A stretch of DNA of 64,000 nt from Chamaea fasciata (taxonomy: Eukaryota > Chordata > Aves > Passeriformes > Sylviidae). Positions 40,168-51,331 of the stretch are shown here, one piece after another. Every line of letters begins with the position of its first letter. Positions within the stretch are counted from its first letter, which is position 1. The stretch lies in contig JARCOQ010000006.1 in NCBI GenBank assembly GCA_029207755.1, forward strand, positions 15,784,890 to 15,848,889, in the 5' to 3' direction. Under the pieces are notes generated by a model, which saw nothing but the letters and a program-made list of their open reading frames with translations, ran no database searches and was not told where the DNA came from. A program made the translations under genes and the position numbers.

Positions 40168-42261
40168 AAGTCATCTTGAATGGAACAGGAAGACTCAAGG
40201 TAAGGAAAGAATAGGAATAAGACCATGGTATCACCAAAATGTTTAGAAAAAGCAGTTCTCCACAGAACTAGGACTGGCTGAATAAATGGCATCACAGTTC
40301 ACAGATTTGTAGATGTTTTTCTTTTTAATTTGGCTTAGTTTCAAGTTGGAACAAATCCATTTTTTTAAGAAAAATTTCTTCAGAAAAAAAAAAATTCCAG
40401 GAAAATGTTTTGGAAACACTGACATACTGTGTTTCCAAAACCACACATTTCCCCCTGACCCTACAGCTGCCTAATGGAACTGGCATTCATAGAGCAGCTC
40501 CATGGGAAAGCAAGGTCTACGGCTTGACTTTGGGCTTTCTGTTTTCAGGTCAGCCACCACGGGCAGGAAACAAGTAATGGGTTTAAACTGAACCATGAGA
40601 TGCCTTTTTTAAACTGAACTATGAGACTATTTTTTTTGTTGTTGTTATATGTATTTCACATGTGTTTATATAGCGATTACATATATAAAAATTTATCTAT
40701 TTTTCTATAAAAGTGTCCAGAAAGAATCGTGGAACTGCTTGTAAAAGGTTTGCATATGGGTTTTGACTTTTTCACATCCCTACATAGCAAATCTAAGCAT
40801 AATAACAGCTGATTTTCATTCCTTCTTTTGCTTTTCACAATCTATTTTAAAAGAAGTCCATAGGTGATCAAAAATTTTCAGTCCTAAGATTAATAGAACC
40901 AAAGATAATGAAGATCTGCAATTTCTTTCATTCATCTTTATTACAATTATTTGAACTGCATGTGATATGCCAATGTAACATGGAAAGAAAACAGTTCATT
41001 TTCTTTGTAATGGTCCCTGTATCCTAATTTTTTTCCAATCTTTCTCTAAACACTTCCTTTTCCAAAAAATCTGGCTTCTTCAGGCCAGTGCATTTTTATA
41101 CTTTTAAGATCCAAGAATAGAAACAAAAGCCTTTTTTTTCTTTCCTGTGGCATAGCAACACAGTTTGAATTTTGAAATGTTAAGTGTCCAATGCTCACAT
41201 TTTTGTGATCTACTTGTATAGAAAAACAAACCTCTGCAAATGGAAAAATGCAACTTGCAAAAACATGGTTATTTGAAAATGACAAATAAATTACAATATG
41301 TTGGTGCATACCAGCATGCAGCAGAAGTATGAATAGCTCATGTCATTTGCAATGAATCATCCACTCAAACTAACAGTGAGGAAAAAATAAAGAGCAAAAG
41401 ATTTGAGTGAGGAAACCACAGAAATCAGTGAAAATACAGAAGGCCTAGATTCTTGTCTAGAAATGAAATTATTTAGAGCTCATATATATATAGGCATGCT
41501 TATTTTCGATCAAAAACTTTCCTGTGATTCGCTATCTGAAAAACTATCTGAATGTCTTTTACTTTATCTAGCAAAGACCTTGTTGCTCACAAAATTTAAG
41601 CAGTTCTTAGCTGATCTTACTGTTTCCCAAACATCTCTTGACACTTTCACGTCATATCCAGAGTATTTGTTTTTTGATCTGAAGTCTGAACTGTTAAAAT
41701 TATTGGGAATTACAAGAAGTTAAAATTCTGATATGACTTGGTGTATTTAGGAACACTTTACCAATTTTGTTGCTGTCTTCTATAATTAATAAGGTTTATT
41801 CTGAGTATTGCACTGATTGGATGAGTTAACTGAAAGAAGTTAATATCAGCTTTTCCAATGAGTTAGCTGTAACATACACTTTTGATAGTGATGGAGATGT
41901 TTCCCCTGACCAGTGATGTCTTTCATGGCAGTGGAGGCCCAAATGAAAATGAAAGGTGCTTCGCAGTTCTCTCTGAAATGAGATTTTTTTTAATTACCAC
42001 ATGAAGATGAATTCCATATAACTATATTTTAAAATTTGCAAAATATTTGAACACACTATTGAACCCACATTTTGGATGCTAGCATTTAGATATTTATGGT
42101 TGTCTTTATGTTTAGAAAGAGAACTTATTTTAATAGAAATTTTCTAGATTTAAAATGTTCCTGCAGACAAATTTCTGATGTGAACAAGTATGCTATTACA
42201 CCTAGGATTCGATCTCCTATTTTAAAAAATATGTGAATAGTCATTATTTATAATTTTGTTA

Positions 42262-42296
42262 TACATATATATACAGGGAGAGAGAGAGAGGGAGAG
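42262..42296. repeat. AT and GA microsatellite
   Basis: A short ATATATATA run joins directly to GGGAGAGAGAGAGAGGGAGAG. It is a compound dinucleotide repeat. Confidence 0.8.
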
Positions 42297-42945
42297 TTTC
42301 TCAGAGTTTCAATAAGTTTGGCTTACTGCTTGAAATTCAAGGTCTGTTTTTTCATTACAGGACTGGTCATGACAGTCACAATTTACTTCTTTAGATTTCT
42401 GGTGAGATAGATATAAATCTTATAGTCCACTTTATGCTGAGTAAGTTTGTAGGAAAAAAACGGTACATTTATTTTGTGCCTTTGTGAATACATTGAATGA
42501 AAATTCACTATTCTTGAGCATTTATACTGAGAACTCATGGAAATTTTTGAAAGCAAACCCATAAGAAATTAAAATGTATTTGAGACAAATAATCTAAGAC
42601 ATCAATTAAAAGATTCTTCTTTTAGCAGCAAGCTAGTAACATAACTGAGAGCAGAACTCTGGTGATTTAACACGTTTATCCCAAGTTTAAATGAAGTTTA
42701 AATGAATACCTAATGTCAACTACTAAATATAATTGTATTAAAATAACTTAGATGAGCAGATTCAAGATTTCTTTTATTTCTGTGCATCTATAAAAATATG
42801 TAAATATATATATATCAAGGAACTCAATATAGATTATTTTTCAGTGTTTGATTCTACTTTTAACTCACCCTAATATTCACTTTATAATAGATGACTCTTC
42901 TCTATTTGGGGAACTCACTACAGTTTCAAGGTTTACAAACTTCTA

Positions 42946-43235
42946 GAATCATATAGAGTCATAGAATGGTTTGGGTTGGAAGGGACCTTAAAAATCATCT
43001 CATTCCAACCCTCCTGATGTGGGCAAGAAGACCTTTCACCAGACCAGGTTGTTCAGAGCTACATTCCAACTTGAACACTTCCAGGGATGGGGCTTTCACG
43101 ACTTCTCCAGGCACTCTATTCCAGGGCCCTACCATCATCACAGTAAAGAATTTCTACCTAATATCTAATTAAAACCTACTCTCTTTCAGTTTGAAGCCGT
43201 TTCCCCTTCTTGTGTCACTGGAGGCTCTTGTAAAT
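42946..43235 (-). mobile_element. CR1 LINE 3' fragment
   Basis: The + strand shows the CR1 3' UTR in reverse: 'atagagtcatagaatgg' (terminal microsatellite, 42952), 'tttgggttggaagggacctt' (42970), 'caccagaccaggttgttcag' (43036), 'cacttccagggatggggct' (43076), 'cagtaaagaatttctaccta' (43141) and 'ctctttcagtttgaagccgt' (43181). Similarity fades after about 43235. The element is 5'-truncated, with only the 3' UTR left and no coding part. The good match suggests a fairly young subfamily. Confidence 0.92.
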
Positions 43236-44505
43236 GCTCTTCAACCCACTTCGCTCTGTATTCTGAGAGACCTTTTTAGCAGTTGGCCCTTTGCAGTCTT
43301 TGCTTTCTGAAATATCAAACTGAACAGTTAATCTTGTATAAATATTTGTAGATAATAGAACTGGCATATAATTTGATACTTTTCTCAATTTAAAGGAAAA
43401 CGTTTGAACCCTTGGTTATATTAATTGTGAGTAAGCTGGAAGTGTTCCCATTTTTTAAGGTGTCAGTTTACAGCTGCATTGTAACATAATCTTATCTGAA
43501 CCCTGTACAATCTGTTCCAAGGCTAGAGACATTAAAAAACAGAAAAAAGAAAAGGACAAATGTGTTTTTTATCAATAGCTAATATATGTGTGCTAGAGAG
43601 ATTATTTTAGTTTTAAATGTGTGTTATATTTGGAAATACTTAGCTTAAAATGAAATTTTAGAGTGTAAGAACATGCAATAGTATCTCATTATATTAAGCA
43701 GAAATACTGCTCAAAAGCTGTAATTTTCAGTGATCACCTTTTCTATATTTTTCTCCCATCTTGTTTTGAAAAGTCTCTTGGTAGTACCTATTGTAATAAG
43801 CTGGAGTTTTGAGCATGCATTCAGGAAATTCTAATAGGGTTATTTTACCCTAAGACCCCACAATACTATGTAGTATAACAAACACCAATGTGATTAGGAG
43901 ATGGTTGTAGGGCTTGTGCTGTAATGCAGCTCAACAGTAGTCTTACTGCTGTCTCCCTCGTCAGAGATCCATGACCTGGGACGCAGTGATTGAAACCAGG
44001 GAAGAGCCTTCAACTTCAAATGATAGTTGAAATTCTGGGATGCTTAATGGATAATAAAAAAAACACCTCAGTTCTTTAATTTAGTTTTATTACTTTTAAT
44101 GTTTAGGATGTCTTGTCTAGATGCCTTCACATTTTAAAATATTTGATTTTCTTTTAAGTGCAGTCTTAACTCAGATTTTCCTGGTATCAGCAAGCAAATG
44201 TGGGGAAGCAGCCTTCCATTTTATATAGATGGAGAAAACAAGTTGCATCTCAAGTTTTGCACTGCTTGGGTCTCACAATAGTAATCCCTTTTAAAATAAA
44301 TATTGATTTGGCAATATTAATGAAATATAATTCTGTTTATGCTCTTTTGAATTTCTGCTTTTACATACAGCTTTACAGTACTAGCTCTACCGAGTTAAAC
44401 AAATACCGAGTGCTAACCTTCCTTTCCCTTCTCAGCTCCTCCCAAGGCTTCAGGTAGCTAGCAGCTGATAAATCTGTTTCTAGGTTACCAGTGAACCAGA
44501 TGGTA

Positions 44506-44627
44506 ACACACACACACGCACACACACACACACACACACGCACACACACACAAAAAAAAAAACCAAACCCAAAAAAACCCCACCAAAAAAACCAGAAACA
44601 AAAATCAAAAAACCCCATTTTTTTTCA
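44506..44627. repeat. CA microsatellite with A/C-rich tail
   Basis: An (AC)n array at 44506-44552, interrupted by a G at two places (GCAC units), leads into A10 and then irregular AAAACCCC units up to about 44620. It is probably length-variable between individuals. Confidence 0.92.
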
Positions 44628-45289
44628 CCACTTATTTAATTATGTTTCCATATAGTTCATTAGCTAAGTTAACTTGTGCTAAAAACATATTTTGTTCCAG
44701 GAAAAAGATGCTGCATTTCAAAATGTGACTAAAATAACTAAGAGTTTTGAGTTTTAAGTTCCTAACTGTTAAAACATGCTGTCATGCAATATAACAACAT
44801 TTAATACATGCAACCATGTAATTATGCATAATAACTAGTGATCATTGTGTATGCTGATAGGAAGGATAAGGAGGGGGCTGTTGTGTATTTAGCTGGTCCT
44901 CTGCACCTGCAGAAAGCAGACAACTCTTCTCACTGTGGAGGAAACAAGATAATGACAGCATGATATTAAATGCAAACATTAATTTTTTTGCAATAAAATA
45001 CTAGGACGAAGTCTATCAATTAAGGTTTGTTATTGGGAACAGGAAAATTATGTTGTTTGTCAGCTTAAAGACAAATAAGACTTGTGGAATGAAATCCTTA
45101 ATTCTGTTTACCACATAGCTGCTGAATCCATTATTACTATTTTGAAGAATATTTATATTGGCTGTTTAAGCTTCTGTTTGGGATAAACTGTCCCTATACA
45201 TATTAAACTCTACTTTGGTTCTGAAGTAAATAATGAAATCATCAGCCCATGTGATCTGATATTTTACTAAAAGAAAAACAAGCTGCTGT

Positions 45290-45650
45290 GAAAACATAAT
45301 TGTACTAATACTGGGGCTCTCAGCAGGCCTTATTAGCTCAGGCATAGTCCTGCATTAATGTAGCTAATGGCTTTTGGACAGACGGTGGCTCGCTTCCAGA
45401 CGGTTTGGAGTGCGGGTGTGGGGCCATCCCACGGCTTTCTGCATCCGACAGCATAAGCACACACTGAGCTGAATGGTTATTTATAAAAAGCAACTTAATG
45501 TGTTTGGGAAAGATTAAATTCTGCCGGAATATTTGTGCTAGCATAGGAACGTGGCTACCTGCCATCTGGGGCTGATGAAAGTGGGTAAAACTGCTCCTGG
45601 AGATAAAACCCAGTGCTTTCGAAGAGTGAAGCACCCCATAATACAGAAGC
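45290..45650. promoter_or_regulatory. CpG-bearing candidate regulatory element
   Basis: About nine CpGs fall in 45382-45620, while neighbouring kilobases have very few. The block holds several homeodomain-type cores (TATTAG, GCATTAATG, GCTAATGG at 45330-45369) and an E-box-like CCATCTG at 45562-45568, and has no simple repeats. Retained CpGs and mixed composition in a desert are typical of conserved noncoding elements. The minus-strand 98-codon frame across it has no domain. Function is inferred from composition only. Confidence 0.3.
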
Positions 45651-48189
45651 TGTCAAAAACCCAGTAGGTGTAATCATGTTTTCTTCATGACTTTCTACAA
45701 GAAAGGTCTTTGAAAGAAGAGCATTGGAAACTGTTTTCTCTCATTAACAAGGTTTATCAGATCTTTAAATTTCTAGGAGAATTGTGTCACATCCTTTATA
45801 TTCTGAGCCTTGGACCAGGATCTTAACTAGAAATGATTCAGCAGCACTGGTGGGCAGGTTCCTTGTGGCATCTCAGAGGCCACTTCTGTTGACTTCACAA
45901 GTAGAGCTGTCACATGGTGATATTAATATATAGCAGGTGCAAACATGAGATGGAGAAAGGCAGTCCTCCTAGTTATACTTCAGTCAGTCATGATAGCTAA
46001 TCTTTCTTGTTGGAAGGAAACATCTATCCGGTATTTGTTAACAAATTAAGTACTGTCAGTAGTTATTTTGGGTTCCTTATATACCAAAATTGTTTTTAAA
46101 GTGAGACTGAACCTGCACTGTAGCACCGGCAATGCATAGTGTTAGCAAGTATTTGCAGTGGTTGATATGAGCACTGTCACCTGGCAGTCACAGAAACTAT
46201 CTGAAGTGTCTTTCATTTTGGCACAGTACAGATAAGGAGACAATGAACTTAAGTGCACAGGTTAAATGGATGTTTTGAATGTAAGTTCAGATGATATTTG
46301 CTCCAGAAAAAAATCGATACCATAATCTTAGATTGGAGCAGAAGGTCTTACTGTAGTTACTGTTAATTTTTAGTCTGCTGAACTTATACCAATAAGTGCA
46401 TCAATAAGGTAATTTCTTGTTTTATCTTCAGTTCTTGGAACATTCTTGCAAATCCAAAATTCCTCCACTGCAGCTAGCTACATTACACTGGATTTAAATC
46501 AGTAACTATGTGCAGAGCCTCAGTAATGCAATCCTAACTCATTGTCACAGTCTGGATGGCAGTGACACAGTACAGACTGTGCAGGGACACTGTTAAAAGA
46601 TGCTTCTATTGAACAGCCCATCTGCTTCTAATAAAGAAAATACTAACAATAATTAAATACAGTAGAAGCAAGAGGGAGAACACAACTCGTTCATATCCTA
46701 CTAGAACATTACAGTATACTTAGTGCTAGTGTGCAATAATCACATTCACAAACTGACAATTCCAGTCAGCACTGTAGAACTATACAATTAAAACAGAAGC
46801 ATAATTAAGAGCAAAGCATTCTAATACCCCACATTACTAACAAATGAGTATAAATTTGAATAACGTTCTCATCATTAAATTGGCCATTAATCAGATCATA
46901 ATCAGCATTATTGCCAATCATAAAAGAAATGGATTATCTGGTTTAAGGACAAGACAGTGCCCTTCAGCTAATCTACAGTTCCAGGCTGCATATGTGTGTC
47001 CCATACTTCGTCTTGAAATCCTTGTCTTCTGAGCTCCTGATTTCCTCTGTTTACAATTTTTTGAGTTTTGTGTGCAGTTCAGGTAATACATGTCAGAATG
47101 GATAAATGGAAGTGAGAAACAAGTCAGCCACTCTGAATTAATCAAAATGAAGAAAATGTAAAGAAGAAAAAATGGAGGCTATTGACACTGCTTATTTCTT
47201 TCCTTTCGGGAAAGCTCTATTCAAGCGTGCAGATTTCCATTAGCATAAACAGAGTTATCTGTGAGATCAATTTCAAGCTTATTATTAACAGAGTATTTTC
47301 AAAAATACCTTGAGAGACATAAGTGTTAGAGATGACTTCTAAGCCTGTATTACTCCTAAGATAAGTGTGGACACACCTGCCTACTTTTTCCTCGGCATTG
47401 CCTTCAGGAGTTTTGGTTTTGTTTTTGTTCTGACTGGAAGCTGTTCTTACCAGCAAAATGTTTTCCTTTGGACACATCAGCTGAACTGGTTAATACCAGA
47501 ACCATCGCAGCCCAAGAAGTGCAAACCTGTCTCCAAACAGGGAGACAAGGTCAAGCCAGAGGTTTAGAGCAGTTTAAGCAAACCTGGAAACTTTGAAGGT
47601 GAAACTTTTGCACCAAAACCTCAGAAAACAGTGGGCTTTGAATTGAGATAAATGTAGGAAGTTTCTCTGAGAACTTTCAGTTCCGAGGATAACAGAAGAT
47701 TTTAGTGTTTGCAACTCCAAATGCTATTTTCTTACAAATAAATATCATTGATGTAATAATTATAATGATGACAGAGTTTGACTGCCTATTTATAACTAAT
47801 AACCTAAAGACTTGTTAACAATCTGGAAACTAATTCTCTTAGCTTCAAACTGTGAATTAGTGCTTCTTTGTATTTATATATTAATAGTATTGTTTTTATA
47901 CTTCTGATAATAAAAAAATGACATTAATTTTGTAAAACAATGGTATGTCTTTATTAGACCCGCTTGATGCAGCTGTAAGAGACTTTGTTAGTCATGGAAA
48001 TCTTTCTTCCAAGTCTGAATTTGAAGTAAAACTGCTCAAGCTAAATATAGTCTGAGAATAATTATATTAATTTAATGTAATTCCATTAAATAATTAGACC
48101 ATCTGAGAGAAAAGATGATTGGATTGTTACCTGTATGGCAAAGGGTTGTATTTTCAAGCAGAGAAGTGATAAGACTATTGGCTGAAATA

Positions 48190-49478
48190 GGACAATAACC
48201 TAATTGGTCAAGGTGATTATTACATTAGAGCAATTCTGAAGCCCTAAAAAATCATTCCCTGGGAAGATCATGCAGCTATTGGAATTCAGTCCCAAGCACC
48301 TAAAGGGCAAAGACGTAATAAGAAACTCAACACAGGTTTTCCAGGGCATATTATGCATGAGCAAGCTGATTGTCTTCTCTATTGATATGACTAGTTCTTT
48401 GCATGAGAGTGGTGAATGTGATACAGCTTGACTTTCATTGGACATCATGTCCCCCAGCATTTTTCTTTGTAAGCCGAGAAGTGTGGTCTCGATAATGGGA
48501 CTCTTAGAAGAATATTGGCTAGACCAACAAATTTGAAGTACAATAATCCATGGTTTGAGATCTGGTGGGTAGTCAGCAATGACTGCAATACCCTGGGCTT
48601 GATATCAGACTCATATTGTTCAATGACCTTCAGTGGTGTTACAAATGGTGACACAGAGTGTACCGTCAGCATGTCAGTAATGGGAAAGCTGAGGTAGCAA
48701 AACCTTAGTCTGGAGACACTTGAATAAATCTGAGGATTGTGCCTGCAGAAATCTTGCAAGGTTCAACATGGAAAAGTGGGAAGTTCTTTTTTCCTATGTA
48801 GAATTACCCTGTGCAGACTGGGAAGTGACTGGCTGAGAGATTTGCAGAATAGGGCTGGGATGTTACTGGTGATGTCAGGCTGAATGAGCAAACATTCTCT
48901 TGCTGGCAATAAATTGTGCAGTACACTGGGCGGAATTTTGAGCAGGTGGACCCCAGTCCAAAAAGCTTGCTATCCTCTTTACTTGTCATTGCCAAGGCCA
49001 CTCAGGAAGAGTTCGTTCAATTTGGGGCCCTGACATTCAAAACATACATAAAGAAATAGAAGGGGATCCATCTGGGCTAGGAGGATGCTCTGGTGTCTGC
49101 AGAACATCTCCAAAGAGAAGTTGAAAGAAGGCTTGTTACTCTGGTGGTAAGGAGAATGAGAGCTGATCATCTGATTACAGCTATTTCAAGGGTAGCTGTG
49201 AAGGTGACAGGGCCAAATCCTTCTTGGTAGGACAGATTATGTAGCAAGGGCAATGGCCACATGCATTTCATCCATTATGAAGTTTTCACTAACAGGGAGA
49301 TGTAGGACTGGAGCGTGTTTACCAGACCAGTTATGGGACCTCCATCTCTGGGTATATTTAAAGTTTGGCTACGCCAAGCCTTGGCCTATCCAATCAAATA
49401 CTAGCTGTAGTTCTGCTTGAAGCAGGATGTTGAATTAGATGAGAATCAGTGTCCCTGACCACCAAGACAGTTCTGTGT
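48190..49478 (+). mobile_element. Long, old CR1 LINE copy
   Basis: About 1.3 kb of an ancient CR1 subfamily. The order of matches follows CR1: 'cattccctgggaagatcatg' (48254), a decayed RT core with 'aagcc-agaagtgtggtct' (48471) and 'caatgaccttcagtggtgtt' (48620, consensus 'ttaatgacctggatgatg'). Then 'aaggttcaacatggaaaagtg' territory (48757, consensus 'aagttcaacaaggcaaagtg'), 'gcagactgggaagtgactgg' (48813), 'ctccatctctgggtatattt' (49340) and the end 'gaagcaggatgttgaattag' (49420). Divergence is heavy and stop codons are frequent. The ORF2 part is a dead reverse-transcriptase remnant. Both boundaries are approximate. Confidence 0.75.
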
Positions 49479-50561
49479 TTCTCAATTTTGAGGGCTGGTA
49501 CTTCTATTTCAGACTTAAAGAAGGAGTTATGAGCTGTAAAACTTGGTTTCTTAACCAGTCAGGTAAGCAAATGCAACATACCAATTCCATAGTCTTTCCT
49601 TTAGTGATAAAGCTTACCTTGCGCTTGCTATCAATACCACGTAGCACCTTTCCAAAAGTTTTATTTTTGATTACTGTCTTCTTTTGGATCTCAGGTCAAG
49701 TCATATGTTGTAAATGTATATGAAACTCCAGTGGTTTCCTCTGGTGGTTTATTCAGTTGCTTCTGGTTTATACTAATGTAGATGATAACTGTAGAAATTC
49801 GCCCCATGCTGATGAGAACTCAGTGGATATAAAATCAGTACTAATGTGTCAACTGCTGTAAAGATTTCATGAACATGCTTTCTATTACATAGGATTGCAT
49901 GGTTATCATGAGGTCAGAATTCAAGATTATTGCTTTTAAAACTCTTGTGATAAAGACCAACAGCTATTTTAGGAATGCTGGTGGAAATAGTTTCCCCATG
50001 TAAGCAATAGATGTATTTCTTCTTAAATTTGGACAGTCAACACATATTTAGAACTCTTGTTTGAAAGAGAAGATGAGCTCTCACTCTATGTATTGTTCTA
50101 CTGAATACCTGTTCTAAATAATTAAATTGTTTTGTAGAGACTGTATGTCATATCAATGAGACATAATGTATGTTACCTTCAACAGGCAATCATTAAAAGT
50201 GACAGAAATATACACTATAATAACACAAGGATGTATCTCATGGAAAAGAGTATTTGAATGATCTCTTCTGTAAATTTTTTAAAATATATATTTAATATAA
50301 TTATGGAAAACAGCAACCTTTTTTTCCCTTTCTAGTTAGTTGTTAGTACTTCCATGGCAATAAAAAGAAGCATAATAAGAACATATGGAACATGGACTTT
50401 CAAAAAGAAACAGTTGGCGAAACTCTGCTTCAGATTGCTGTCAGAATATCAGCCTTTCGGCAAGCTTGGAGTAGAACAGATGGGAAAAGTCAAAACTGGT
50501 AATAGTTTTCTACAGTTAGCACTGGAGAGCAAGTTAGAAGTCTAATTCATCCTTGGCATAA
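49479..50561. other. Unique AT-rich noncoding sequence
   Basis: Nothing recognisable. Short frames only. Confidence 0.55.
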
Positions 50562-51331
50562 TGTAATTGCCTTTTCGTCTTTTATTTTAGTAGTATTTAT
50601 GTCTAGGGTCTTATTCTCTATTTCTATGCTGAGGCCTGTCGTAGGTTTTGTAAAGAGCATGTTATTCTACTCCATCTGGGTGGAGCAAAATTGCTTATCT
50701 TTGCCCAAATGGGTCCGTGTCGCTTATCAGACGGTGGAGTGCTACTTATCTCTCTTCATTGTTCCACTACTTCCATGGGAATGTCTTCTGCTAATGGACC
50801 ATTAAGAGCTCATCAATGACATTACACATTACATTGCACTATTGTAAGCTGCTCCACACCGGGAGGAGGAGCCAAACCATCTTAACCTAGATAAAAAGGA
50901 GCCACAGTACCACTAGGTATCCAGTTTTCCACCAGATCCCTAGAAGAAGACCAAACCCATCTCACCATTACTGGACCCTTTTTCTTCAACAGGACCATCT
51001 CTACTCCAACAGAACCACATTTGCCACTCCAGCAGGGCTTACTTTGGACTGCTTCCAACACCCTGACCAACAGGGTGTCAGGTTGTATTTCTGACTCTGT
51101 CAGGGTTTTCTAGGATTTCTTCTTTGTTTATTTGCTTGCTTATTCTTCTGTACTACAACATCTGTATTTTTATATCCCTAGTAAAGAACTGCTATACCTA
51201 TTCCCAAAATCTTTGCCTGACATTCTTTTAATTGCAAATTTATGATAATTGGGAAAAGGGGGGGAGGGGCTTACATTTTAAGGAAAACTCCAACCCTCCC
51301 AGGCAGATACCTGTCTATCTAAACCAAGACA
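50562..51331 (+). mobile_element. Solo ERV long terminal repeat
   Basis: A retroviral LTR of a type widespread in songbirds. It contains a TATA-like ATAAAAAGG at 50891-50899, then the diagnostic 'ccaacaccctgaccaacagg' (51055) and 'gtcaggttgtatttctgact' (51078). A polyadenylation-type stretch 'agtaaagaactgctat' follows at 51180, and the terminus 'aaaccaagaca' ends in CA at 51331. The 5' boundary, TGTAATTGCC at 50562, is a best guess; no clear target-site duplication flanks the element. There is no adjoining gag, pol or env. The TATA and 3' signal place the promoter on the + strand. Confidence 0.75.

Larger units (their letters stand above)
35743..42944. other. Unique AT-rich noncoding sequence
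   Basis: No gene found. Simple repeats within it are listed separately. The frames at 39679-40237 (minus) include a proline run encoded by the poly-G tract and are not credible. The 106-codon frame at 41403-41723 has AT-rich composition, no domain and no upstream context that I recognise. Confidence 0.55.
43236..48189. other. Unique AT-rich noncoding sequence
   Basis: No gene. The minus-strand frame at 44373-44618 is a translation of the CA repeat. The stretch around 46840-46930 is rich in TAAT/ATTA cores (for example GGCCATTAATCAG) and could hold homeodomain sites, but this is common in AT-rich DNA. Confidence 0.55.

Noticed and set aside
39679..40237. Minus-strand frames with a proline stretch
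   Set aside because: The prolines come from translating the poly-G tract; not a real protein.
41403..41723. 106-codon plus-strand frame
   Set aside because: AT-rich codons, no known domain, no neighbouring exon; treated as chance.
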